A stretch of 64,000 bases of DNA from Bdellovibrionales bacterium GWA2_49_15 (GCA_001769855.1 MEPP01000008.1:3146-67145); one strand, 5' to 3'. Numbered from the stretch's first letter, positions 51,958-60,291 are shown. The notes: a model not told the origin generated them from the letters alone. A program made the numbers and translations.

Positions 51958-52868
51958 AGCTTCCCTAAAACTCCGTGCCCTTTTTTGTTGAGCACTTTAG
52001 CACTAAACGCCCCGTAGATTTTGCTCAGATCATTGAGTGATTCTGGGGAAATGGGGCAAGCTTGTTGCGGTAGGCGTGACAAGCGCTTTTGCACTCTAAT
52101 CAGAAATTCCTTGGTACTAAAGAGCGAACAGTTGATGGCCTCGTCCCAGGCGTTATCAATATACAAGGAGAGATCGACCTCATGCACTCGCTTCCAATGA
52201 CCTTGCTCGCAACGAATGTACGGCCCAAGCTTTTGCTCAAAGGTTAAGACATCCTCGCCCTCGCGGAGGAGATGATTCCAGAAGTGCATGCCCTTAAAAT
52301 TCGCCGCTAGATCAGCATAGGAGATGACCCCGGTCATGTATCGTCCCAGGATGCCGGTCTCTGTACTCATACCAAAATCCAGGACGGTTTCAATCGGCTG
52401 TTTTTGCAAATAATGTCTTCTGAAATAATAGAATCCCATACCAAAAAAATGCTCGAACTTATCTCCACCAATTTGCACATTATGCATGTTAAGGACTGGG
52501 GCATTGGAATCATAAATGACTCCCAAGCCACCCATAATTAATGAATTAATGGCGGAGGCTTCGGCATAAATACTCTCTTTAATTCTTGTCCCTCGCCTGG
52601 GGACTTCGGATGAGGTATGGACATAATCACAAAATTTATCCTGATAGCGATCGCGAAATCTTAACTTTATGGCACGATAAAGTCGCTGCCTGTCACAGGT
52701 CCCTCTCTTATTGGCAGAGGTTACGGCTTCATCTAAAAAATGATTGGCTGCCTGATTGATGACTTCAGTGGCATCGCGAAGGGGCTCATCTCGGCCGGTG
52801 AAATTATCCACTTCGGAAGCGAGGGAGCACCAAGAAAACAAAAAAATCATCACGCAAAAAATTTTCAT
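51954..52868 (-). CDS. Secreted protein, second member of the DKxxHF family
   Basis: 304 residues with a signal peptide (MKIFCVMIFLFSWCSLASEV). Central motifs QIGGDKFEHFFGMGFYYF, VLDFGMSTETGILGRYMTGV, SYADLAANFKGMHFW and VDLSLYIDNAWDEAINCSLF align with the protein encoded at 28861 (DKLGHFISFGVRYYG; DFGLMSEVDLVGKIITGV; FDIAQYVNGDWDESYN). Several cysteines (GTCDRQ, KFCDYV, YIRCEQG, AINCS, QACPIS) suggest disulfides in the periplasm. Function is unknown. TACAAT lies ten bases before the ATG with no Shine-Dalgarno, so a very short leader is likely. Confidence 0.75.
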   Translation of the reverse strand: MKIFCVMIFLFSWCSLASEVDNFTGRDEPLRDATEVINQAANHFLDEAVTSANKRGTCDRQRLYRAIKLRFRDRYQDKFCDYVHTSSEVPRRGTRIKESIYAEASAINSLIMGGLGVIYDSNAPVLNMHNVQIGGDKFEHFFGMGFYYFRRHYLQKQPIETVLDFGMSTETGILGRYMTGVISYADLAANFKGMHFWNHLLREGEDVLTFEQKLGPYIRCEQGHWKRVHEVDLSLYIDNAWDEAINCSLFSTKEFLIRVQKRLSRLPQQACPISPESLNDLSKIYGAFSAKVLNKKGHGVLGKL

Positions 52869-52892
52869 AAATCTGCTTATTGTAAAAAGTTT

Positions 52893-53546
52893 TTAAAAAT
52901 CGAAGTTAAATGACGACTTCGGTTCAGGAGGCAATACATCAACAAAACGGACATCTGTAAAGCCCAATGTCAAAAGAAGTCCCCGGATGGCCCTCTCCGA
53001 AGCCTTGCGGGCGCGCTCGGCCAGCTGTGCATCCGTGCCTGCCTCTCGCTCGAAAGCAGTTTTGGCCAACTCAAAAAGCTGCGCCGTCTCCTGGGAATCC
53101 AGGTTAGAGCCAATAATCTCAACCTCGCCCGGTTTTATCTCAATACTGACCTTGATGGGCGGCAGGACCACAAAGGCCACACGCCCCTGAATGGCCACGC
53201 TTTCCACGCCAAGTTTCTCGAGGTCAATGCCAAGGCGAGCAATGGCAAACACGATCGCCTTGCCTTTGGGAGCACGCAGCGAAAACCGAACCCAGTTATT
53301 GACGTCATCCCACAGAGTTCCCGGCATCGGCGGATCGGGGGTAAAGGTTATTTTTTTGTAGAGTGATACCTCCAAGGTTTCCAACCGCGCCACTTCGCGG
53401 ATCTGCATCAAGACCGTGGCCGATTCTGGAACACGGGGATTAGAACGAGCGAGGAGCAGATAAACCAGCAGTCCCCCCAGGCCAAAGGCGATGGCAAGAA
53501 TGAGTACCGTGAGGGGACGAAAAAGAGGACCATGAGAATTTTTCAT
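52893..53546 (-). CDS. Membrane-anchored DUF4230-family protein
   Basis: 217 residues from ATG 53546. One transmembrane helix near the N-terminus (LTVLILAIAFGLGGLLVYLLLA) is followed by VLMQIREVARLETLEVSLYKKITF, the hallmark of DUF4230, then IVFAIARLGIDLEKLGVESV, VVLPPIKVSIEIKPGEVEII and a helix QLFELAKTAFEREAGTD before the C-terminal beta strand. DUF4230 proteins are widespread single-pass proteins of unknown role facing the periplasm. The promoter (TTGAGC, 17, TATAAT) ends 6 bases before the ATG, so the message is probably leaderless. It precedes the DKxxHF gene by 24 bases. Confidence 0.85.
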   Translation of the reverse strand: MKNSHGPLFRPLTVLILAIAFGLGGLLVYLLLARSNPRVPESATVLMQIREVARLETLEVSLYKKITFTPDPPMPGTLWDDVNNWVRFSLRAPKGKAIVFAIARLGIDLEKLGVESVAIQGRVAFVVLPPIKVSIEIKPGEVEIIGSNLDSQETAQLFELAKTAFEREAGTDAQLAERARKASERAIRGLLLTLGFTDVRFVDVLPPEPKSSFNFDF

Positions 53547-53552
53547 AGAATA

Positions 53553-53581
53553 ATTATAGGTTAGGTTGAGGATTTGCTCAA
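53553..53581 (-). promoter_or_regulatory. Strong promoter with leaderless layout for the DUF4230 gene
   Basis: Minus strand TTGAGC (53581-53576), 17-base spacer, TATAAT (53558-53553), then six bases to ATG 53546. No Shine-Dalgarno. The best example of this layout in the window. Confidence 0.6.
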
Positions 53582-53584
53582 TGA

Positions 53585-53994
53585 AAAGAGTCACGGCCCA
53601 TACAATGGAAAATTTCCAATGAACCATGGACTTTGTCTCTACTCACACATAGTGTGCAAACAGGCACTCGAGCATGTCCCCCAAATGCCACACTCACAAT
53701 CTCCTGCTCCCCCTACGCCTGTGATCAGCATGGCAAGGCCTGTTGACCCAGTGTAAAAATAACAATGAATGCACGGCCGGGTACCTCTGCAATACTTCAA
53801 ATGGGAAATGCGCACCTTTAAGTTATTCCTGCGCAGACAACAGCACTGTTGTTGGCACCGATGGGTCGTCTTATGATTGTACGCCCTTCGCCTGCCAGGC
53901 AGGACGTTGCAAAGAGCTTTGCGCTTCAACCACTAATGATTGTGTGCCTGGATATCTTTGCCATCCCGTAAGCCGTTCCTGTGTGGCCCCATAA
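53585..53994 (+). pseudogene. Frameshifted cysteine-rich repeat protein remnant
   Basis: The upstream frame (53585-53745) encodes ACPPNATLTISCSPYAC and DQHGKAC, then hits TGA. One frame over, from about 53743, TQCKNNNECTAGYLC, NTSNGKCAP, DCTPFACQAGRCKELC and NDCVPGYLC continue to the stop at 53994. The two pieces carry the same repeating layout C-x-P-x-AC-x(3-4)-G-x-(A)C-x3-C-x5-C-x2-GYLC, so one base seems lost near 53742. No start codon or signal peptide fits the upstream piece, so the 5' end is probably missing too. Cysteine repeats of the kind x-C-x-x-G-Y-x-C are common in secreted proteins of delta-type bacteria. A sequencing error at one position would rescue the frame but not the absent start. 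Confidence 0.6.
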
Positions 53995-54372
53995 TTATTT
54001 TTTTTCGGATGAGTCGTAGATCTCGGCCTCTAGCCGGTTCATGAAAGCATTATGGAGGGCCGCCTGTCGCTCGCCTATCACAGCGATAAATTGCTCTTTC
54101 TCGGCGGCGGAAAACTGGGTAGAGGTGAGAATTTCGGTGGTCAATTTTAGAGAATCACGGCCGAAAGCGATAAAAAAGGTTCGGAATTTTTCCATGTAAG
54201 CTTGAAGCTTCCGCTCCGATGGGAATTGGCTTGCGGCGGCCCCAATTTCATAAAAATTTGAGTCTGCCTGATCATAAAAATGAGCGATGTCTTCTTGAAC
54301 TTTGGGGTAATTGACCGTTGCAGCGCAAGACGTCAGCGTCAAAAGCACACTACAAAATATAAGTTTCATCAT
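53995..54372 (-). CDS. Small lipoprotein of unknown function
   Basis: 125 residues. The lipobox LTLTSC places the lipidated cysteine at residue 16. The rest is helical (ERKLQAYMEKFRTFFIAFGRDSLKLTTEIL, FSAAEKEQFIAVIGERQAALHN), with no known domain. It is probably inserted in the inner or outer membrane facing the periplasm. Its stop directly abuts the end of the cysteine-rich remnant. Two ATG codons in tandem start it; a GATTAT box lies six bases upstream and no Shine-Dalgarno is visible. Confidence 0.7.
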   Translation of the reverse strand: MMKLIFCSVLLTLTSCAATVNYPKVQEDIAHFYDQADSNFYEIGAAASQFPSERKLQAYMEKFRTFFIAFGRDSLKLTTEILTSTQFSAAEKEQFIAVIGERQAALHNAFMNRLEAEIYDSSEKK

Positions 54373-54512
54373 AGGTAAATAATCTTAAGCACCTGGCCAT
54401 CTTAAAGCAATCGCGATCATGGTAAATTTTTCATGCCATAAATAATCGACGTGCCAAAGTCTCACTGATTTCGATAAGGCAGAGCTTGAAAAACCCTACT
54501 TAAGGATTTGCC

Positions 54513-55073
54513 ATGAAAAGGATAATTGCCGTCGTTGCGATCACCTTAATCTCTTCAAGCGCTTGGTCCCTCGCTCCTTTGGACTCAGGCACCTTCTCCC
54601 TGCGCCGGCCTCTTGCGGGGAAGGAATTTTCAGCTTCGCTTCGGGATTATAAGCGTTTTGCAGATGCCTATGTGAGTGTCACAAGTGACTCCGATCTCAC
54701 TCCTTGTCCGGGCTGGAGCTCATTTACAAAAATCAACAGTAGCTATATCGACATGTGCAGCGTCACCGCAAAATTGGGTTACAGCGTCCAGGTGATCAGC
54801 CAGTTTCGAGCGGGCCAGGTCACTGATTCACGCTGTCTAAGTAAAATCAATTACACCCTCCAAATTATGACGGGAACCAGGCCCAACCTGCTTCCGGATA
54901 ATGTGCGCCAGGTTCAATCCGAATTTTGCTTGAATCCCGGCGGCAAAACAGTGACGTACAATTCCTACATTGATGAAGGACCGCACAAAGGTCTGCTCTT
55001 TCCCTTTATCGCTCTTGAATTTAAAAAGTTAATTCCTGATCTGATCAAGAGCGTCCAAGCGTTGGCCCAATAA
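54513..55073 (+). CDS. Secreted hypothetical protein
   Basis: 186 residues with a clean signal peptide (MKRIIAVVAITLISSSAWS). The mature protein has cysteines in LTPCPGWSS, IDMCSVTAK, SRCLSK and SEFCLNPGG, consistent with two disulfides in the periplasm, and an aromatic, charged middle region without recognised domain. AAGGA precedes the ATG. Its stop and the start of the following membrane protein share a base (TAATG), so they are cotranslated; a functional pair is likely but unknown. Confidence 0.7.
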   Translation: MKRIIAVVAITLISSSAWSLAPLDSGTFSLRRPLAGKEFSASLRDYKRFADAYVSVTSDSDLTPCPGWSSFTKINSSYIDMCSVTAKLGYSVQVISQFRAGQVTDSRCLSKINYTLQIMTGTRPNLLPDNVRQVQSEFCLNPGGKTVTYNSYIDEGPHKGLLFPFIALEFKKLIPDLIKSVQALAQ

Positions 55074-56002
55074 TGGACCTCGGGGCCCTCATTCTGGCAA
55101 CTCTGGTCGTCATGCTGCTGAAGATACCCATCATGATTATCAGCGCCACTCTCATTTTTAAAATGTATCGCTCGGCCCATGCCTCTCCTCCTAAAAGACT
55201 GTGGCTGGTGATTCCCAAGGAATATCGCCAAGAATTCAGATGGCTACACTACTCTCTTATCTTTTTCTTTATCTCCGAGGCCTTCTGTGGAGTAGAAACA
55301 TGGATTCTCTTGCGCTCTGATGATTTCATGAAAGCGGCACATTCCCTATCATCAGTTCTGGGGATGGGCTTTTTTGCCGTCGGTATTTATCTTCTTTTTA
55401 ATAAAAAAATTATCTTCTATGCTGAAAAAAAATGCGTCCTTAATAAAATCTGCCGAGGGTGCACCTTACTCGAAGGCTTCGACTGCAAATTTAATTCCAC
55501 GGTCCTTATCTTTGCCTCATTCATTTTACTCGCCGTCATCCCTCCCTTTTTTGTTTCAACCGAGATTATGAACGCCGATCTTTCCAAATATGCTCTTCCT
55601 CTCAGTGTCACCAACTGGTATGAATTTACGCTGGTGCCCTTTATCAAAACCTTTGATCCGAACTATAAAACCATTAAGGTTATCTTCTTTCTGCCTACCA
55701 GCACCCAGATTTTAGAGAACAGAGTCTTCCCCGCTTTCGTGGCCGTCATAGAGATTGTCGGTATGTTTCTATTTTCATCGAAAGCAATTGCTTTGAAGCT
55801 CAAAGGTCTCCTGGTCATTATTTTTGGTGCCGGGATGCTATGCTATACCTATTTCGAACTTGTGGTCACCCGTTTGCTGAATGATATCTTCCTGGGGGGG
55901 ATTGCCCACGAGTTTGGCGAATTTATTTTTATTTTTCTGCTGGTGGAATTTTTGACAGTCTCGTTCAAACCGTCACAAGTTTTGCCGCAACAATCTCAAT
56001 AG
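55073..56002 (+). CDS. Polytopic membrane protein of unknown function
   Basis: 309 residues with about eight hydrophobic helices, for example ALILATLVVMLLKIPIMIIS, WLHYSLIFFFISEAFCGVE, VLIFASFILLAVIPPFF and GLLVIIFGAGMLCYTYFEL. A cysteine-containing loop lies between helices 3 and 4 (KKCVLNKICRGCTLLEGFDC), four cysteines that could bind metal or a cluster. No family recognised. It is translationally coupled to the secreted protein gene before it. The last 30 bases overlap the convergent acyltransferase-like gene. Confidence 0.7.
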   Translation: MDLGALILATLVVMLLKIPIMIISATLIFKMYRSAHASPPKRLWLVIPKEYRQEFRWLHYSLIFFFISEAFCGVETWILLRSDDFMKAAHSLSSVLGMGFFAVGIYLLFNKKIIFYAEKKCVLNKICRGCTLLEGFDCKFNSTVLIFASFILLAVIPPFFVSTEIMNADLSKYALPLSVTNWYEFTLVPFIKTFDPNYKTIKVIFFLPTSTQILENRVFPAFVAVIEIVGMFLFSSKAIALKLKGLLVIIFGAGMLCYTYFELVVTRLLNDIFLGGIAHEFGEFIFIFLLVEFLTVSFKPSQVLPQQSQ

Positions 56003-56947
56003 CTCCGGCGCGATCGTACCATCACTGTCCAAGGAAGGGTGAACTTGCATTGAAATGGAAAACTGGCGATTCCAGGTCATAAACACCACGCCAACAGGAT
56101 GGGCCCTGGTCACAGGTGCGCAGGCGGCCCAGACATCGACAGAGTCGGGATTCCCCCACACACCCATATTACTTAAAACCCCTGTCCAGGAATGTTTCTT
56201 CTTGTGATATTTATAAATTATCTTGCGCATTCCAGCCAACCCAACAACGATACCCACGAGTAGCCCCCACCAGGCGGCCCAGAAATAACCAGTGCCTAAG
56301 GCGGTTTTAAACTGCTTATCCAATGCACCGATCTCCGAAGCGGGATTCACCTTAACCGCAACATAGCTGTAGTGATTACTATGTGGGTTGCAACGTTGAA
56401 TACTGGCGCGCATGTTGACCGGCAAAAGCCAAATATTTTGAGCGTCCGGATGCTGAAGAAGTGACCTGACCGAATCATCCAGACATTTAAGAATAAAAAT
56501 GCTTAAAGAAACACCACGAGCGCGGGCCCTGGCCAGTAAGTTGTTGGTCTGATCGACATTCATCACATAAACCAGCGGTGTCATTCTTTTTCCGGGAGCC
56601 TCGTGATTACGGCCCTTCCACTTAATCGAACAAATTTTAGTATCTAATAGGTATTGAAAAATTCCTTGCAGCTGTTGAATGATACTGGGGCGCGGATTTT
56701 CCTGACTCCGGAGACACTGGGCAGGAGTGTGGTGTTGTTCAGTTAGAATTTGCAAAGCTCCAGAACCATCATACAAGGCATGGTCCATGTAATGCACGGC
56801 TTCGATGTGGCCGTTTTGACTGCATCTGGTAAAAATCATGTCCGTATGTTCGCCAAGGGAATAGAAAATTGGATACCATTCGCCTATCCAGTCGTGCTTC
56901 CAGTGGCGATCATAACTGTTTTCGATCATGAAATTTATTTTCCCCAT
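55973..56947 (-). CDS. CoA-dependent acyltransferase/condensation-fold protein
   Basis: 324 residues from ATG 56947 (ATG 56929 is an alternative). The centre of the first half has MDHALYDGSGAL, a match to the HxxxDG active-site motif of the chloramphenicol acetyltransferase / condensation / wax-ester synthase superfamily. The second half contains LLPVNMRASIQ, typical of the N-R substrate loop, and GVLSNMGVWGNPDSVD, like the SNxG element. A hydrophobic helix (WAAWWGLLVGIVVGLAGM) lies near residue 230. It may transfer an acyl chain to an alcohol or lipid; the substrate is unknown. It overlaps the end of the EEP gene by 13 bases, implying cotranscription. Confidence 0.65.
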   Translation of the reverse strand: MGKINFMIENSYDRHWKHDWIGEWYPIFYSLGEHTDMIFTRCSQNGHIEAVHYMDHALYDGSGALQILTEQHHTPAQCLRSQENPRPSIIQQLQGIFQYLLDTKICSIKWKGRNHEAPGKRMTPLVYVMNVDQTNNLLARARARGVSLSIFILKCLDDSVRSLLQHPDAQNIWLLPVNMRASIQRCNPHSNHYSYVAVKVNPASEIGALDKQFKTALGTGYFWAAWWGLLVGIVVGLAGMRKIIYKYHKKKHSWTGVLSNMGVWGNPDSVDVWAACAPVTRAHPVGVVFMTWNRQFSISMQVHPSLDSDGTIAPELLRLLRQNL

Positions 56948-57840
56948 TCAATTTTATATTGCACAAGTGTGGCCCGATGATCCGAAAGCTTTTTCCCGCC
57001 GGTGGGATCGCTAAAATGACGATCAAAATATATGGGGGTGACACTGATGCCTCTGTGATTAGTGGAAATATAAAATTGGTGATCAATCATTCTCTCCCAA
57101 TCTTCCTTGGGATTAGCGGCCCCCGCACATTTATAAATCATGGAGCATTCCTGCGCACTGTGCTTTAGATAAAGATAATCCACAAAAAACCAATATAGCT
57201 CATCTGACTGCCTGAAGTTAAAATCTCCAACGACAAATAAGAGATGTTCGGCATTATGAGTTTCTAAAATAAAATCGGCCATCTGTGAAACCTGTCTGTC
57301 ACGAATGCCATCACAGGTTTCGCGGCTTATAAAGGGGTCACCGGTGGGGCCGGCCTGGGTATGGGTGGCATAGATGTCAATGAGAGTCGGCAATCCTGGA
57401 ACTTTGATGGTGGTCATGAGAACGCCCTTGCGAGCCAAACAGTCATAACTTCCGCAGCGATCATAAACATATTCTTTTGCTGCGACAATTTCAAAGCGAG
57501 AAAGTGTTTTTAGCCCTCCACTGGTGCGAAGTCCTTTTCCGAGCGGGCCTTTGGCATAAAAAGGCAGGGCCGCGGCCTTTCGAATTTCCTCTGTTTGCCC
57601 ATGAATAGCTTCCTCCAAATTGATGACATCCGGAAAAAGATTTTGCCCTCTTAACGTATTCAGTGCTTTTCCAATTCGTTGATAGCGCGCCTTATGTTTG
57701 AGCCAAGGCAGAGGCAGCCCTTTCACATTGTAATTCATGAGCCGGAAAGTAAATTCTTCCGAACGACTTGCTCGGGGAATAAATAAAATTGTATTCAAAA
57801 CCAACAAGACCAAAATATTTCCGAGTATACTTTTTTGCAT
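56935..57840 (-). CDS. Secreted endonuclease/exonuclease/phosphatase-family protein
   Basis: 301 residues from ATG 57840, where the signal peptide starts (MQKSILGNILVLLVLNTILFIPRASRS) and GGGA stands six bases before. EEP motifs: RLMNYNVKGLP, INLEEAIHGQ (metal Glu), IDIYATHTQAGP, FVVGDFNFRQ and LSDHRATLVQ. DRCGSYDCLARKG and SRETCDG suggest disulfides. The fold fits either a DNase I-like nuclease or a phospholipase/sphingomyelinase-like enzyme; the accessory domain of the other EEP protein (25181) is missing. Located before the acyltransferase-like gene with overlap. Confidence 0.83.
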   Translation of the reverse strand: MQKSILGNILVLLVLNTILFIPRASRSEEFTFRLMNYNVKGLPLPWLKHKARYQRIGKALNTLRGQNLFPDVINLEEAIHGQTEEIRKAAALPFYAKGPLGKGLRTSGGLKTLSRFEIVAAKEYVYDRCGSYDCLARKGVLMTTIKVPGLPTLIDIYATHTQAGPTGDPFISRETCDGIRDRQVSQMADFILETHNAEHLLFVVGDFNFRQSDELYWFFVDYLYLKHSAQECSMIYKCAGAANPKEDWERMIDHQFYISTNHRGISVTPIYFDRHFSDPTGGKKLSDHRATLVQYKIEWGK

Positions 57841-58024
57841 CACACGTCCCACTTTTATAGTTTTCACTTTTATTTTATCAGGATAAATGGAGATTACCCG
57901 AGCGGCAAAATTGTTATTACCCAAGTCCCAATGCTTGAATAATTTAGTCCGGTTGTTGCTGCCACCCTGATTGCTAAAAGGTGGCCCCTCCTCAATAATG
58001 AATTAAGAAATAAGGATGTTGAAT

Positions 58025-58915
58025 ATGGAACAAATGGGTATCAAAAAGACCATGTGCCTTTCAGATGGAAGGGAGGTCGTATATAGAACAAGCTTCAAGG
58101 AGAACCGTCCTCCCCGTGAGACACCTTTGATCGTCCTCAACAATGGCTTAGTTTGCGGTAATGCCTGGTGGTACTATACCATCAAGCTTTTTGACTCGAT
58201 CGGTGTTCCTTATCTTTTGCATGAATACCGAGGACATTTTGACGGGAACTATGTCGCGGATAAGCAGAAGGTAAATCTTCAGCAATTTTCCCAGGACCTG
58301 GAGGAAATACTCGACGGCATCGATGCCGATAAAGTCGTGATGGTAGGTCACAGCATGGGAGTCAACGTCACGCTCCATTACTTATTTGCTCGTCCTGAAA
58401 GAGTCTTGGCCATGGCGCTCATTTCTGGCACTCCTATTGCCCCGGGTGATTATCTCTTCAACTTTAAATATGCTAAGCACCTTCTCCCCTTGCTCTTTAT
58501 TGATAATCCAATCAAAGACTCGATCTGCAACAAGCTATGGCAAACATCCCGTTATAATCCGCTGGCCGTAAAATTAGTGCATATCTTAGGCACTGACCCG
58601 GAACGGGTTCCGGCAAAAATTATCAAGTGGTATATGAGAGATTTGGCCAGTATCGATTTTAGAGTCTTTGTGCAGCTCGTGCGCGAAATGGAAAATTTTA
58701 ATGTGATTCAGGAATTGCAAACGGTAAAAATTCCATCTCTCGTAATTGGAGGCACAAAAGATCCTCTGTGCCCGCTCCCTCTTCAAAAAATGCTGCATGA
58801 AAATTTGAAAGGATCAGAATTTCTTGTGATTCCAGGGTCACGACATGTCCCTCAAATAGATAATCCGGAACTTGTTAATGGGAGAATTTTATCTCTTATG
58901 AAACGCGTATCCTAA
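58025..58915 (+). CDS. Alpha/beta hydrolase
   Basis: 296 residues from ATG 58025, with AAGGA at an 8-base distance; ATG 58016 is in frame but overlaps that site. The catalytic set is VVMVGHSMGVNV (nucleophile elbow), the acid in IGGTKDPLCPL and the histidine in PGSRHVPQIDNP. LIVLNNGLVCGNAWWYY holds the oxyanion region. No signal peptide. Substrate cannot be predicted; esterases, lipases and C-C hydrolases look alike at this level. Single gene, convergent with the REC/HD-GYP regulator. Confidence 0.87.
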   Translation: MEQMGIKKTMCLSDGREVVYRTSFKENRPPRETPLIVLNNGLVCGNAWWYYTIKLFDSIGVPYLLHEYRGHFDGNYVADKQKVNLQQFSQDLEEILDGIDADKVVMVGHSMGVNVTLHYLFARPERVLAMALISGTPIAPGDYLFNFKYAKHLLPLLFIDNPIKDSICNKLWQTSRYNPLAVKLVHILGTDPERVPAKIIKWYMRDLASIDFRVFVQLVREMENFNVIQELQTVKIPSLVIGGTKDPLCPLPLQKMLHENLKGSEFLVIPGSRHVPQIDNPELVNGRILSLMKRVS

Positions 58916-58923
58916 GCCATACG

Positions 58924-60021
58924 CTATTTACATTGGGCCAAGGCCGAGAGCGTTTTCAAAAATTGCGCCCCTGTGAATTTGTTCCCAGCAGTTTTGCAAT
59001 ACTTCGCTAAATCCCACTCGGGATTATCAATAATATAGTCTGTTAAATCATGGGCCACGATAAATAAGACACTCATGGGATGTAATCGTTTAAAGTGCAG
59101 GCCGAGCGGAAAGCCGGTACCGTCGGGCATCTCATGATGTTGCCGAATAATCGTTATGGAATCGGCAGGAATCACGCTCAGCTTTTCAAGCTTACTCGCA
59201 ATAAATTCCGGGTGCTCAAGAACAAAGCGGTCATCGCGGAACTGAAGTTGTGATTTTTGTTGCTCCAGTTGGGCCTTGGTGGATATTTTCGCCAGATGAG
59301 GTTTATCTATGAGATAGAGATCATGGAGGTAGGCCGCATAAACCAATTTTTCCAAGAAAGAGCCATAGGACCATTGGTGCTGTACTGCTATGCCTGTGGC
59401 GATATTGATAAGCAATCCGATATGTTCATCGTAATAAGTATCGAGACTTCGTTTGAGGTTCAGGCTGGAAAACAACTTTTTTAATCCGGGGTGGTGCTGA
59501 AGCTGATCGAGAACAGTCACGACCACACTTTTTAGGTTGGGTGGAAGATCAAAGGGTTCCCGACAGGGCACTTCCTCAAATAAAACCTCGGTGACTGCAG
59601 GGTCCTGAGAAACCTCGTCGACGTTTACATCCAAGTCAACATCGTCAAAGTTATTCAAGATACGTTTTAAGGCCTGAATAATGTCGTAATTATTAAATGG
59701 TTTCGCCAAAAAATCAGCACACTTCTGCCGATTTTTAGCAATAAATTCTGGGGTCAGATGTGAGCTAACGATGATACTTGGCAAATCGCGGTTCAAATGG
59801 GTATCGACATCTCTAAGATATTTAAGAATTTCACCACCATTTTGACCATTGAGATTAATATCCAGCAAAAGCGCATCATATTTATTTTCGTTGAGAAATT
59901 GTTTGGCCGTTTCAAGATCGTTGCAAATATCTAATCGTGAATAATCATCCTGAAGATAGTTGCGGACCAGATTACAAAAATCCTGATCATCGTCGACGAG
60001 TAATATGGGATTATCGTGCAT
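58924..60021 (-). CDS. Response regulator with degenerate HD-GYP domain
   Basis: 365 residues. Receiver: ILLVDDDQDF, phosphoacceptor in ALLLDINLNGQNGG, VSSHL and the lysine in FLAKPFNNYD. After a linker, the HD-GYP-type domain shows AAYLHDLYLIDKPH for the HD pair and RQHHEMPDGTGFPLG for the HHExxDGxGYP loop, with F replacing Y and the HDIGK lysine missing. HD-GYP proteins hydrolyse cyclic-di-GMP; whether this variant is active is uncertain. Single gene without adjacent kinase. TTCCCC-like AGGGGAAAAT upstream could act in translation (GGGGAAAA before ATG). Confidence 0.85.
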   Translation of the reverse strand: MHDNPILLVDDDQDFCNLVRNYLQDDYSRLDICNDLETAKQFLNENKYDALLLDINLNGQNGGEILKYLRDVDTHLNRDLPSIIVSSHLTPEFIAKNRQKCADFLAKPFNNYDIIQALKRILNNFDDVDLDVNVDEVSQDPAVTEVLFEEVPCREPFDLPPNLKSVVVTVLDQLQHHPGLKKLFSSLNLKRSLDTYYDEHIGLLINIATGIAVQHQWSYGSFLEKLVYAAYLHDLYLIDKPHLAKISTKAQLEQQKSQLQFRDDRFVLEHPEFIASKLEKLSVIPADSITIIRQHHEMPDGTGFPLGLHFKRLHPMSVLFIVAHDLTDYIIDNPEWDLAKYCKTAGNKFTGAQFLKTLSALAQCK

Positions 60022-60247
60022 TCATTTTCCCCAATTATGAGATAATATTATAGCCACATAAATTTGTGAATCGTGGGCAAAGGAAGATCGACAATATAGA
60101 CATTTTGCACTCAAGCATTTGAATTTTCTTGAAGGCATTTGGTCAACCTTGTTATGCCTTAGTCGCTGATGAAATTAAAGGGACTCAAGATATTCTTTTC
60201 AGAACTTATGCATATCAATCAGCAGAACTTTACTCCTGCAAAACTTC

Positions 60248-60291
60248 TTGTCGTCGATACGTCTCCCAACTAAAATACAATTAATATTGTA
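60248..60291 (+). promoter_or_regulatory. Promoter with start-site palindrome for the 122-residue protein
   Basis: TTGTCG (60248-60253), 17-base spacer and TAAAAT (60271-60276). Overlapping the latter's last base, TACAAT-TAAT-ATTGTA (60276-60291) is a perfect 6-base-arm palindrome covering the expected start, followed by GGAG and ATG 60303. It could be an operator. The preceding 200 bases hold nothing recognised. Confidence 0.45.

Noticed and set aside
53743..53994. Intact 83-residue cysteine-rich gene starting at TTG
   Set aside because: The preceding bases encode a matching repeat in a shifted frame, so a remnant is a better explanation than a gene with its own start.
57961..57985. Inverted repeat GCCACC/GGTGGC upstream of the alpha/beta hydrolase
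   Set aside because: Six-base arms with a 13-base loop and no T-run; could occur by chance.
60169..60273. 34-codon frame ending in LLVVDTSPN, recalling a response regulator start
   Set aside because: Very short, no Shine-Dalgarno, and overlapped by the promoter of the next gene; probably chance.
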